This document shows positions 1 through 8,206 of a stretch of 64,000 nucleotides of DNA, piece after piece; positions within the stretch are counted from its first letter, which is position 1, and every line of letters begins with the position of its first letter. The translations under genes were made by a program, and so were the position numbers. The notes beneath the pieces were generated by a model. That model did no database searches, had not been told where the DNA came from, and saw nothing but the letters and a program-made list of their open reading frames with translations. The stretch is from Tunicatimonas pelagia (GTDB taxonomy: Bacteria; Bacteroidota; Bacteroidia; Cytophagales; Cyclobacteriaceae), in NCBI RefSeq assembly GCF_030506325.1, contig NZ_CP120683.1, positions 1,116,001-1,180,000 on the forward strand, written 5' to 3'.

Positions 1-1
1 A

Positions 2-73
2 GACTACGATCAGATTCCCCCCGAAATGCTACACCGTCCCTTGACGCCACCGTCTAAAAACGAGCCAGAATAG
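2..73 (+). CDS. possible C-terminal tail of an upstream gene
   Basis: A short open frame runs from the window edge to a TAG at 71-73 (about 23 residues, ending PPSKNEPE). By the pattern of the following cassettes (toxin tip, then immunity gene, then next core piece) it could be the end of an immunity gene from a cassette that lies mostly outside the window. Nothing in the residues shows a function, and chance cannot be excluded. Confidence 0.2.
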   Translation, partial: DYDQIPPEMLHRPLTPPSKNEPE

Positions 74-87
74 TAAAAGTAGGTTAG

Positions 88-1533
88 ATTTCCTCGAGTG
101 GCAGAGACCGCGACGGGCTGGCTATTGCCCTGACCAGTTACCTTGCTGGGGCCTTTGGGCTGCCCGCTACAGGGGAAGGGGCGTTTCTCGCCGAAGCGGA
201 AGGCGACCTGATCGGACTGATCGGCACCGCCGTGTGGGACCAGCCCAAGCATGTGCCTCAGGCCGGACTGGGCTACCTGCTGTTCGACCATAACCTGGAC
301 GTGCTAAACCAGGGCTGGGTCAACGTCAGCCAACAGGCCCAGGTGCAGGGCGAGGATGCCCTCAGCCAACCCTTTGAACGGCTGGCCCTGGACGAGATCG
401 TCATTGAACAAACCGGCTTTATCTACTTCTTCGTGGCCAACTACGATAAACGTAACATCACCGTCTTTCTGGATGATCTGCAAGTGACCCACCAGACAAC
501 GGACGTGGTCTATGCCGCCGACTACTACCCCCACGGGGAAGTGATGGACGGAAGAAAACTGGAACAGGCCAGCTACCGCTACGGTTACCAGGGAGCGTTT
601 GCTGAGCAGGATGATGAGACCGGACTAGCCAGCTTTCAGTTGCGGCAGTATGACTCCCGCATTGGACGATGGACTACGCCCGATCCCTACAACCAATACT
701 GGAGTCCGTACCTCGGCATGGGCAATGCGCCCAATATGATGATCGATCCCGATGGGGAATGGTCGGGGGCGTTCTCCAGTCCCTTTATTCGCTATGGGGC
801 TTTTGCGGCCGGAGGGGCTATAGCGGGAGCAGGGGTAGCGGCTGCGCTCGGGAAAGACCCCAAACGGGGAGCCTTAATCGGGGCGGGGGTAGGACTTTTA
901 GTAGCCGGGGGTTTGTCGATAGACTGGAACAACGTGGACATCTCTTCCAACACCGTAGCCCGGCTTACCAGTAGGGCTATGACGCTGGGCAATACGGCTC
1001 GTACCATCGCAAGGGAAAACCGGCTACCTGATGATCCTGGGCTTCCCACTAGTGAACTGAATGAACTGCCCTCTGACCGTCGTTGGCAAAACAGTGACTA
1101 TATCCTTCCCTTTGAGGATGCGGTGGTCTCTTCTGATTGGGGACCGCGAGGGTTTGGCATTCATAATGGGTCAGATATTGTGCGTACTGACCGAAATAAT
1201 ACAGCGGGTACACCTATACGTTCAGTCTCGGATGGTACTGTTGTCCGGCTAATACAAGAGTTAGATGGGCAGAAAGCAGGCATCCGAGTACGCATACAAG
1301 ATGAAAATGGCCTTCAGTTCAATTATTTTCACATGCAAGGTGGCTCAAATGACCACTTACGGTTAGGCCAACAAGTCAATCAAGGGGATGTCATTGGTAG
1401 GGTTGGCGGCTCAGGTTACTATGATCTTAATAGTTTTACGCCCCATTTACACTATGAGATATGGAATGCGAACAATCAACGCATCAGTCCTTATGCCCTT
1501 CATCCTGAATTAATCCCCCTACCTAGAAGATAA
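88..1533 (+). CDS. Rhs C-terminal tip with M23 (LytM) metallopeptidase toxin domain
   Basis: The frame is open from 88, with stops at 55-57 and 85-87, so no N-terminal Rhs filament is encoded here. It is a partial or orphan cassette, and no start codon is convincing. Residues from about 110 to 760 give the Rhs-associated core (ASYRYGYQGAFAEQDDETG, then RIGRWTTPDPYNQYWSPYLG, then NMMIDPDG, the usual tip cleavage zone). After a glycine/alanine-rich hydrophobic stretch (770-930) comes a peptidase M23 domain: HNGSD near 1162 matches the family HxxxD zinc motif, and HLHYEIW near 1446 supplies the HxH motif. M23 enzymes cut peptidoglycan cross-bridges, so the inferred target is a rival's cell wall in the periplasm. 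The core is clearly GC-richer than the tip, as in tips acquired by recombination. The next gene is a candidate immunity protein. Confidence 0.82.
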   Translation: MSSSGRDRDGLAIALTSYLAGAFGLPATGEGAFLAEAEGDLIGLIGTAVWDQPKHVPQAGLGYLLFDHNLDVLNQGWVNVSQQAQVQGEDALSQPFERLALDEIVIEQTGFIYFFVANYDKRNITVFLDDLQVTHQTTDVVYAADYYPHGEVMDGRKLEQASYRYGYQGAFAEQDDETGLASFQLRQYDSRIGRWTTPDPYNQYWSPYLGMGNAPNMMIDPDGEWSGAFSSPFIRYGAFAAGGAIAGAGVAAALGKDPKRGALIGAGVGLLVAGGLSIDWNNVDISSNTVARLTSRAMTLGNTARTIARENRLPDDPGLPTSELNELPSDRRWQNSDYILPFEDAVVSSDWGPRGFGIHNGSDIVRTDRNNTAGTPIRSVSDGTVVRLIQELDGQKAGIRVRIQDENGLQFNYFHMQGGSNDHLRLGQQVNQGDVIGRVGGSGYYDLNSFTPHLHYEIWNANNQRISPYALHPELIPLPRR

Positions 1534-1545
1534 AAATACCACGTT

Positions 1546-2163
1546 ATGAGAACTATTTTCTTTATCGCTATATGTTTTTTTAGTTGCCAAGATAGCCGAC
1601 AAGCTGGAGAGGGCAAGCACTCAAGGGGCAACCAAGATACGGTTTCGGTTAGCCAGTTAGAACCACAACGAACCAGTAGAGTGGTTTCTGTCATTGATAC
1701 CATCGATTTTGAGAGCTTGCAAGTATCGGACACCATTTATGATGACAAATTTTCTATTGCCCCGCTTGGCTTAAATACAAAACCAAGAACAGCAATCCCT
1801 TATCAAGATATAGTTACCTCTTCTTTTCGGTTAGATAGTCTCTTTATGAAAAGTTCCATCGATCCGGAAGTTGAGCATAAAATTATAAGGTTATATACAG
1901 ATCAATCGTTGCTAATTTTTCTGAGAGGACTAAGCGGTAAAATTGTACTTGACCGCGGAGTGATCTTTGATAGCAGTGTGAAGCTGGCTAATGGTATCCA
2001 TGTTGGTATAAGCAAAGCGGAGTACCTAGCTGCTATGAACCGCGAAAGTAAAAAGGGCAATGTAATCTTAGTGAAAGATCAAGACCAAGTATATGAGCAT
2101 TTGTTCTACTTTGAAAGCGATACCTTGGCTGCTATTGAACTTAAATCTGTACTGGGTTATTAG
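1546..2163 (+). CDS. putative exported/lipoprotein immunity protein for the M23 tip
   Basis: This 205-residue protein starts 12 bases after the toxin stop. It opens with a short hydrophobic stretch ending FFSC, a relaxed lipobox, which predicts a lipid-anchored periplasmic protein. That is the compartment where an M23 peptidoglycan peptidase would act, so position and predicted location both fit an immunity role (inference). It shares a loose pattern with the gene at 4302-4877, which also follows an M23 tip: a serine/aspartate-rich linker, a VSDTI or VTDTIVDE element, and near the C terminus a run of the form D, then ngihVG-S. The two may be diverged paralogues. I do not recognise a named family. 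Confidence 0.6.
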   Translation: MRTIFFIAICFFSCQDSRQAGEGKHSRGNQDTVSVSQLEPQRTSRVVSVIDTIDFESLQVSDTIYDDKFSIAPLGLNTKPRTAIPYQDIVTSSFRLDSLFMKSSIDPEVEHKIIRLYTDQSLLIFLRGLSGKIVLDRGVIFDSSVKLANGIHVGISKAEYLAAMNRESKKGNVILVKDQDQVYEHLFYFESDTLAAIELKSVLGY

Positions 2164-2171
2164 CTATGTAA

Positions 2172-3080
2172 ACAAGTGATGGCCGTAAGCTGGAACAGGC
2201 CACCTACCGCTACGGCTACCAAGGGGCCTTTGCCGAACAAGATGATGAGACCGGGCTAGCCAGCTTTCAGCTCAGACAATATGATAGCAGAATCGGGCGA
2301 TGGACTACGCCCGATCCTTACAACCAGTACTGGTCACCCTACCTGGGTATGGGCAATGCGCCTAATATGATGATTGACCCCGATGGCGGGGCGGCTGCCG
2401 GGGTACCTTCCCTGCTGACCCGGATCAAAGCCTGGCTTACCGGAGGTGCCATCTCCAACTCTGGAAGGTTTGTCTTCAACACCAGGCGTACCCTGAACTG
2501 GGGACGCATTGGCCTACAGGCTGCAAAAACCGCTGGTACACTGGCTAGCTCTAATGCCTGGCGGTTGAATGAAAGAGGTTTATCTAACACTTCTACTATC
2601 AATAATGAATCACTTCAAGGCAATCCAAACCAAGAAAAACAAGTCATAGATCGACTCACCTTATGGGATGCTAATAAACATTATAGAGAAGGTGACGGCG
2701 AACCCTTGTTTGTTAATGCATCAAAGATTGATTTGAGTTTTGTAAATCCTGATATATTTGAAGAGATCGGTGACCGTAAGGTCGTCAGTACACTTACAAA
2801 GAGTAGAGACGGTTTGGTATACGGACAACTAGAACTCATTTATTTTGGGGGCAATAAAGTTAAAATAGTTGATAACGAATATGGGTTTGAAATAGGAGCT
2901 GAAGATGGTCATCCTTGGCTAAAATCTGCAAAGGGATTTGGTCGTAATGTGGCAACCATTACAGGTAATATCGTAGCCGGTCCCGGTACTCCGTATATGA
3001 TTCACTTTGTTGGATTTGGCGACTTAGGTTACAGACCGCCTCCATTTGAACCAAATTTTCCAACTTCACAGAAATATTGA
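2172..3080 (+). CDS. orphan Rhs tip with unrecognised toxin domain
   Basis: The frame opens after TAA 2169-2171. From 2178 it repeats the end of the Rhs core in 541-760 almost residue for residue (DGRKLEQATYRYGYQG through MMIDPDG), then diverges into a new C-terminal domain. There is no start at the core boundary; the first ATG is 2349, inside the core. It is therefore a displaced, probably silent tip that could be expressed after recombination into a full rhs gene. The tip (about 225 residues) has a linker rich in small residues, then a domain with SKIDLSFVNPDIF, VVSTLTKSRDGLVYG and GFGDLGYRPPPFEP. I see no catalytic motif I can name. The stop overlaps the next start (TGATG), as for a toxin/immunity pair. 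Confidence 0.65.
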   Translation, partial: TSDGRKLEQATYRYGYQGAFAEQDDETGLASFQLRQYDSRIGRWTTPDPYNQYWSPYLGMGNAPNMMIDPDGGAAAGVPSLLTRIKAWLTGGAISNSGRFVFNTRRTLNWGRIGLQAAKTAGTLASSNAWRLNERGLSNTSTINNESLQGNPNQEKQVIDRLTLWDANKHYREGDGEPLFVNASKIDLSFVNPDIFEEIGDRKVVSTLTKSRDGLVYGQLELIYFGGNKVKIVDNEYGFEIGAEDGHPWLKSAKGFGRNVATITGNIVAGPGTPYMIHFVGFGDLGYRPPPFEPNFPTSQKY

Positions 3081-3718
3081 TGATTATGATAATAAATAGA
3101 ATCAGGGCACTTTTGCTACCAATCATTTTGCTATTCTTCTCATTTTGTGGCGCAGGCGTAGGAGACGTATCATTAGAACTTAGCGGTGGATATACCTATC
3201 GCGTGGAAGGAAGCATGAAATACATTATGGCAGATCATATTTTTAAGGATAATATATATCCAGAGGTTATTAAATATAGCTACAATAAGGATTTTATACT
3301 GGCTGTACAGAAACCAAATAGAGATAGAGGAGTCACTTTTTTATCTAATGAATTAAGCTCCATGTATCAGATTTTGGTAAATGTAGATGAAAATGAAAGA
3401 AGTAGTATCATTGACCGGTATGACTCTCATAATAGCACTATAATAAGTGAACAGAGTTTGTTTAATACCTTGAAGAATAATTTGTCTGTCAACAACTCAA
3501 TAGAAGACATAAAACAAGGACATGTTATCAGCGATAGTGTTTTAAATAATGATCCTTATTATCAAAAAGTGTTTTCTAACGATGTAAACTATTGGATTAT
3601 CGAGCATAGAGATACAAAAGGGGACAATACTTCTTCGGTTCTACATGGTCCTTTATCAGAACAAGAATATAATGGTATGCGAGAGCATCTAGGTATTCCA
3701 GATGACTTGGTTTTATAG
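3080..3718 (+). CDS. putative immunity lipoprotein, DUF3997-like
   Basis: ATG at 3080 overlaps the stop of the toxin tip by one base, so translation is probably coupled. The protein (212 residues) has a strong N-terminal hydrophobic segment ending FFSFCGAG, consistent with a lipoprotein signal. Next is GDVSLELSGGYTYR, which resembles the start of DUF3997 domains (short secreted proteins with a GD..x..LSGGY motif). The rest is AT-rich and polar, with no enzymatic motif. Inference: cognate immunity protein for the unidentified toxin upstream, acting on the outer face of a membrane. Confidence 0.6.
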   Translation: MIMIINRIRALLLPIILLFFSFCGAGVGDVSLELSGGYTYRVEGSMKYIMADHIFKDNIYPEVIKYSYNKDFILAVQKPNRDRGVTFLSNELSSMYQILVNVDENERSSIIDRYDSHNSTIISEQSLFNTLKNNLSVNNSIEDIKQGHVISDSVLNNDPYYQKVFSNDVNYWIIEHRDTKGDNTSSVLHGPLSEQEYNGMREHLGIPDDLVL

Positions 3719-3757
3719 TTAAGATGTAAGATACGTTGACACCTAGAAGTAACCCCT

Positions 3758-4290
3758 GGGCACCGCTTTGATGCGAGAGGTCTACCCCGGTGATACCCTC
3801 TCGGCCGAAGTGTTTGCCAAGTACGAGTACTTTGCCCCCGACAGCCGTCCGCTGGGGCGTTGACCAGCTATCTGGCCAGTGCCTTCGGGCTACCTACTAC
3901 CGGGGAAGGGGCCTTTCTGGCAGCGGGCGAAGCCCCGTTAGCCGCCCTGATGGGGGCCGCGCTGGTCGGCCAACCCGCCGAGGTACCCCAGGCCGGACTG
4001 GGCTACCTGCTGTTCGACCATAACCTGGACGTAGTAAACTAGGGCTGGGTGAACGTGAGCCAGCAAGCTCAAGTACAGGGCACGGTAGTGAAACACTCGT
4101 TGAACAAGGCGCTCAAGTAAATGCGGGGCAGGTTATTATGAACTCAGATAACACCGGACTTTCTAGTGGCCCTCATCTGCATTATGAAGTTATTAGAACA
4201 GACATGGCTCCGTTAACTACGCCCTTTTTTGAAGATTTAGATATTAGGTATGACCCAGATGAGTTACAAAATCTATTATTTGGTAATTAA
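3758..4290 (+). pseudogene. degenerate Rhs core fused to the end of a second M23 tip
   Basis: Several core pieces are visible in different frames. MREVYPGDTLSAEVFAKYEY begins near 3770. After a frame change near 3855 comes LTSYLASAFGLPTTGEG, then QAGLGYLLFDHNLDVVN, then an in-frame TAG at 4040 where the intact copy (311-313) has CAG. From about 4084, in yet another frame, GSETLVEQGAQVNAGQ and GLSSGPHLHYEVI give the C-terminal half of an M23 peptidase with its HxH zinc motif; the first half with HxxxD is absent. The cassette cannot make a working toxin as it stands but keeps an intact gene behind it (4302). It documents repeated insertion of tips into the same core. Confidence 0.7.
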
Positions 4291-4301
4291 ACAGAAGCGT
4301 T

Positions 4302-4877
4302 ATGTATATACTATTCTTAATAATTCTAGCGACCCTTGGTATCCATTTGCCTAGTAAGGCTGAACTAAGTTGTCAATATGAAAGCGAAGCAAAGTCAGAC
4401 AATAGAAGTAGAAAAGAAAGCCAAATTACTGATCTTGTTTCTCATATGTTCGTTACCGATACTATTGTTGATGAAGATTTTATGAACAACGTGATGTTCT
4501 ATTACTTAGGGTTGGGGTTGATGGAAGAAACGCTTATAAAGAAGGGATTTGAGAAGTCTTTGAACTTAGTAGAAGTGTATAACCAGAGGATCGATACTTT
4601 TTTTGTCTACATCAATCATCAAGATACCCTTGAGTATGTAATTTATGGAGAAAGGTCGTTTCTTCAAAAGGCACATATTGTTAGTGATACAATTTCAATA
4701 GGTGAGATAAAAGTCGGAGAAAGTTTCAACATACTAGTAGAAAAATTTGGTTTAGAATCTATACCTGATGAGCTGATAATCTATCCTGAAGCCTATACAA
4801 GCAGATTTACAGTTTACGTAGATAAAAACACCAGCACTATAAGCCGTATCTGCTTTGAATCGCTCTACTCTGGGTAG
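4302..4877 (+). CDS. putative exported immunity protein behind the dead M23 tip
   Basis: This 191-residue protein begins 11 bases after the M23 remnant. The N terminus (MYILFLIILATLGIHLPSKAEL) is a plausible Sec signal peptide or membrane anchor. It has elements comparable to 1546-2163, including VTDTIVDE and SDTISIGEIKVGESFN, in a similar order. An intact immunity gene kept after the toxin has decayed is what selection for protection against kin toxins would produce (inference). No named family is recognised. Its end overlaps the convergent gene at 4865-5464 by 13 bases. Confidence 0.5.
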   Translation: MYILFLIILATLGIHLPSKAELSCQYESEAKSDNRSRKESQITDLVSHMFVTDTIVDEDFMNNVMFYYLGLGLMEETLIKKGFEKSLNLVEVYNQRIDTFFVYINHQDTLEYVIYGERSFLQKAHIVSDTISIGEIKVGESFNILVEKFGLESIPDELIIYPEAYTSRFTVYVDKNTSTISRICFESLYSG

Positions 4878-5464
4878 ACAAGTTTCTTATTCGATTTCTG
4901 CTTCTTTCGTCCTCCTCCAATTTCAATACCCATTTGAAAGGTAAACATATCGGGTATACCGTGCGTACTAATTTGATACATCATAAAAGTACGTACGTGC
5001 CATAGCGTACATCCTATCCGGGGAGCCATTGTATAGCCTACTCCACTATAGTGTATCACTTCTCCCCAGTCAGTACCATGAGGATCAAAATGCGTTCGTT
5101 CTACCTGTTGGTGGACAAAGGCTGTTCTACCAAGTTGTAGCCCAGCAAAGGGACGTATTCTGGAGGTAGATCGTAAGTATCGGTCAGCCGTCAGGCCTAA
5201 CGAGAGCGCAGCACCAGTCTCAGAGAGAAATTCTCGACTGGATTGAGAATCTGATTCTATTAGTGTAGCGTAAATACCCGTCGACCATTTATCATTCCAG
5301 CGCCAAGCTGGTTCTACCGTAAAGCCCCCGTAGTAGTTGAACTGATCAGAAGTCCAGATGGAGAATGGCACATCAATGCTAACTTTAAATCGTTTATACT
5401 CCTGACTATATGAAGTTAAACAGATAGATAAAAGAACCAATAAGAGAGTAATGGCAGTTTTCAT
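4865..5464 (-). CDS. small outer-membrane beta-barrel protein
   Basis: This 199-residue protein has a clear signal peptide (MKTAITLLLVLLSICLTSYSQ). The body alternates short aromatic/hydrophobic strands with polar turns (GGFTVEPAWRWNDKWSTGIYATL, SLGLTADRYL, IRPFAGLQLG), typical of small Bacteroidota barrels of the outer-membrane-protein beta-barrel type. Function is unknown. A frameshifted paralogue lies at 7624-8206 and shares the ends EYKRFK and TFQMGIEIGGGR. The IS at 5476-6416 ends 11 bases upstream of the start codon, so the native promoter is displaced; expression may now depend on the IS or may have been lost. Confidence 0.7.
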   Translation of the reverse strand: MKTAITLLLVLLSICLTSYSQEYKRFKVSIDVPFSIWTSDQFNYYGGFTVEPAWRWNDKWSTGIYATLIESDSQSSREFLSETGAALSLGLTADRYLRSTSRIRPFAGLQLGRTAFVHQQVERTHFDPHGTDWGEVIHYSGVGYTMAPRIGCTLWHVRTFMMYQISTHGIPDMFTFQMGIEIGGGRKKQKSNKKLVYPE

Positions 5465-5477
5465 AAGAAGAACTGAT

Positions 5478-6331
5478 TTAAACTTTTGCTAGGTACTTGC
5501 ACCAACTGCACATAGCGAAGATGTAGTGCCAGGCTTTCCAACTCATCATTGTTTTATCATAGCGGGTCAGGAAACTTCGCCAAGCATCCATCCACGCGTT
5601 CGTTCTTTCTACAACATATCGTTCTTCGTACATCCGCGCGGCGTCCGCTGCTCATCAAAATAATAGTCATAGTCTACTAGATCACTGGTATTGCGTGGAT
5701 TGATAGGGGCATTCAATTGTATGCCATGTTTGGAGCAGGTTCCGCGAAAACCTTTACTGTCAAAACCAGCATCCGCATTGAGAAACCATCCGTCTACTGT
5801 AATGCCGCTTTTTTTCCAATCCGTAATTTGTTGTTCTAGTGCTTGCTCTAGCTTAAATAGATCATTATGATTTCCAGAGACAGGGGGTAAAAAGCCGACT
5901 ACTTTTCCTTGACGGTCAGTAATCCAGATCGTATTGGAAGTGCGGGCTTTCTTTCTCCTCTGATAGCCTACTTGTTGCCCGCCAGATTTTACGGGGGTAT
6001 GGGCCACCGTGGCAGCGGTGCCATCAAGAGTGGCCAAACTTAGGTCAAGTAGGTGTTTGTGATGTCTCAACAGTGCTGCCCAGGCACGCTGCCAACTTCC
6101 ATCTTTGGCCCATTTGCGGTAGTGATGATAAATTGCTCCATACTTTACTTTATTACTGCTAATGAGCGATTTACAGGGTAAAAGAGCCCATTGTACTCCT
6201 GTCTTGAATTTGTAAACAATAGCGTTGACGATTTCCCATAGAGGAACTTTACTGGTATAGCCGCGTTTTGCTTGACTCAAATATGGAATAAAGTGTTTCG
6301 TTATCATACCTTTACGAAAGATGCGTATCAT
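5478..6331 (-). pseudogene. IS5-family DDE transposase, frameshifted by a 14-bp insertion
   Basis: The reading frame from 6331 (or the better ATG at 6307, MITKHFIPYLS) encodes an IS5-group transposase. It has an N-terminal DUF4096-like part (GYTSKVPLWEIVNAIVYKF, GVQWALLP), the first catalytic aspartate in TLDGTAATV, and the second in NADAGFDSKGF. After DYDYYFDEQ the frame is broken at 5634-5647. If those 14 bases are left out, it resumes exactly as MYEERYVVERTNAWMDAW, carrying the family's third acidic residue region, and runs to TAA at 5478. The gene is otherwise undamaged, so the lesion looks recent. A -1/+1 programmed shift would not explain 14 extra bases. Confidence 0.8.
5634..5647. other. 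14-bp GC-rich insertion (copy 1)
   Basis: The bases CCGCGCGGCGTCCG on the + strand sit cleanly between the codons for FDEQ and MYEE of the transposase. Removing them restores the frame. The same 14 bases occur at 12483-12496 inside an unrelated resolvase gene. They are 86% GC in a gene of about 45% GC. Confidence 0.85.
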
Positions 6332-6464
6332 TTGCGATGTTGTTAGTTGGTGGTAAGAAACTTGCTAACAACTAGCGATACGCATCTTATTCTCTTTTAT
6401 TCAGAAAAGTTTAAATAGCTTCGCAATGATGAAGTTATCAAATAAAAAAGTACACTATTATTTC

Positions 6465-6640
6465 CTAGCCAGCGCCTTTGGGTTTCCGACTGTCAGCAAA
6501 GGATGCATTTCAGGCCTAAAGCGAAGGGTCACTGGCCAACTGCAAATGATTTATATGGTTTAGTACAGTATGAGGAAACATCATTAGCGGTAAATGGGGA
6601 TGTACCACACTTTCACGTACAATACAGCCCCATCTATTGA
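6465..6640 (+). pseudogene. remnant of an Rhs core and toxin tip
   Basis: FLASAFGFPT at about 6467-6496 matches the core motif YLASAFGLPT seen at 3861. Downstream, in another frame, a 45-codon stretch from 6503 to the TGA ending at 6640 reads HWPTANDLYGL and then VPHFHVQYSPIY, which looks like the end of a toxin tip. The core piece and tip are out of frame and no immunity gene follows. It appears to be the oldest, most eroded cassette, cut off from the others by the IS. Confidence 0.45.
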
Positions 6641-6659
6641 TCATCAATCCGACTTAAAA

Positions 6660-7190
6660 CTACCTGTTTATAAATTCGGCTGTGTAGGTAATATTATCCT
6701 CTGGATCTGTAGTTTGTATCACAAAACGTTGATCCGTTAATGAGGTTAAGGCAACCCGCCAAAAGGTTTGGATAGTCGGTATGGATGTAAACTCTTCACT
6801 ACTATAATCTCTGCGTTGATCAAAAGTAACAATGAGTGTGTCCGTACCGGGTTTTACTTCCCAATATCCCTTTAAATCCACTGCATCCGAACAACATCCG
6901 GCTTGATTACAGTTCTTATCTTCATGCACCTCACCATTGTCGTGCTCAAACCTTCCATCGGCCCAAAATGTATGATAGTTGTCTAAATTCCTAGGATGAT
7001 CTACTTGACATGAAGCGTGTTCCTGATCGTCATTAGGTGTTATTTTAACCATTTGCCATTGCTTGCTCGTTGATCCGGTAAGCTTTTCCAAATCCAATAC
7101 ATCTTGGGCTGTATCGTCTTCCTGACTACACGACAAGTTGAGCAGTAGCATTCCAGCAATAAGGGTAAGGGCACTAATCTTTTTTTTCAT
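6660..7190 (-). CDS. lipocalin-like lipoprotein
   Basis: This 176-residue protein has a textbook lipoprotein signal (MKKKISALTLIAGMLLLNLSC, Cys near residue 21) followed by an acidic linker. The body has a lipocalin-like layout common in Bacteroidota: KQWQMVKITPND, a middle YHTFWADGRFEHDNGEV, GYWEVKPGTDTLIVTF, and a final strand FVIQTTD..YTAEFINR. It also has four or five cysteines (ASCQVD, KNCNQAGCCSD) that could form disulfides after export. Such proteins are periplasmic or surface lipoproteins of unknown ligand. It appears to be monocistronic. Confidence 0.65.
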   Translation of the reverse strand: MKKKISALTLIAGMLLLNLSCSQEDDTAQDVLDLEKLTGSTSKQWQMVKITPNDDQEHASCQVDHPRNLDNYHTFWADGRFEHDNGEVHEDKNCNQAGCCSDAVDLKGYWEVKPGTDTLIVTFDQRRDYSSEEFTSIPTIQTFWRVALTSLTDQRFVIQTTDPEDNITYTAEFINR

Positions 7191-7623
7191 CTTTTCAAGT
7201 TTTAGCTTTTGTTGTAATCATTCCCTAGTGCGTCAGTTGACAGGGCAGGGTGGTTTCATAATATTGAGTTTATTAACAGAAGCAAGCTAGATAAATACTA
7301 TCAAGCGAAAAATCTAGAATCAAAAGAAATAGCACTTATGTAGTACTATGGTAAGAACTACTCTCCGTGACAAAATGATGTCTTACATCTTCTGTAGGAA
7401 GAAGGTCAATGAGGAATAGTGAGCAGTCATAACTTTCTATTGGGCTCCACTCTCGAGCTGCCTCCGGCGATAAACCCCTGGCCACTCTGTTGATGATTCT
7501 TTACACTTTATCCACTACATCTACATGCTTAAGGTATACAAACCATACACAGGTAATTGTTTGGTAAATTCAGTGTTGTTCATGGTGGGGGCTAAGAATA
7601 CATTAATCATTGAGTCACCACTT
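7191..7623. other. gene-free stretch
   Basis: This is mixed AT-rich sequence between the lipoprotein gene and the frameshifted barrel gene. A 92-codon frame beginning at 7525 merely reads into the true signal-peptide start at 7624. I see no RNA gene, strong hairpin or convincing promoter. Confidence 0.4.
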
Positions 7624-8206
7624 ATGATAAAGCAAACTATTCTTTTGTTTGTACTAATCGTTTCAAGGTTCATTTCCCTTGCTCAACCAGAGCGGGAATA
7701 CAAACGGTTTAAAATGGCCCCAGGCCTTATCATCGTACCCGTTCCGCCCGGTGCTTACCAAGTATATAGGGCTATACCTAGAACTGGCCTGGCGGCGGAA
7801 TGACGATTTGTCGGTTGGCCTATACTTCGCTTTTCTTACTACGGAGCCACGATCACTGGAAACGTATTTGACAAAACGAGGCTCACTACTTACGATGGCG
7901 GTAGCGGTAGACCGCTATTGGCAGTTCAAGGAATTTCGCCCCTTCTATAGCTTATCAGTAGGTAGCTTTTCTCACCACAATACTCAAAATATCCATACTG
8001 GACTTTACCAAATTGGCAATGGAACGTATCTTCTTTATCTCGAGCAGTTTATGTTTATTCGTCAGGGGTACAACGTGGCACCCAAAATAGACCTAAATTA
8101 TTACCGCCTTCGAATGCAGGTCATGTATCAAATGATCACACACAGAATACCGGACATAACAACCTTACAGCTTGGAATAGAGATTGGAGGGGGACGAGAA
8201 AATTAG
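7624..8206 (+). pseudogene. frameshifted paralogue of the outer-membrane barrel at 4865-5464
   Basis: ATG 7624 starts a good signal peptide (MIKQTILLFVLIVSRFISLAQ) followed by EREYKRFKMAPG, matching EYKRFKVSID of the other copy. That frame ends at 7803. The homologous continuation (GLYLELAWRRNDDLSVGLYF, then MAVAVDRYW, then TLQLGIEIGGGREN to 8206) is in the next frame, so a frame change lies at about 7750-7790. The rest of the sequence is well kept, so this is either a recent pseudogene or a sequencing slip. Without the shift it would be a barrel of about 193 residues. Confidence 0.65.

Larger units (their letters stand above)
5476..6416 (-). mobile_element. IS5-superfamily insertion sequence, about 941 bp
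   Basis: One transposase gene fills the element. Short terminal inverted repeats are visible: ATTTAAACTTTT begins at 5476, and its inverted match ends at 6416. I do not see a convincing target-site duplication next to these limits, so the ends may be off by a few bases. The element lies between Rhs material (to 4290, and again from 6465), having entered the cassette zone, and its left end is immediately upstream of the barrel gene. Confidence 0.65.
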
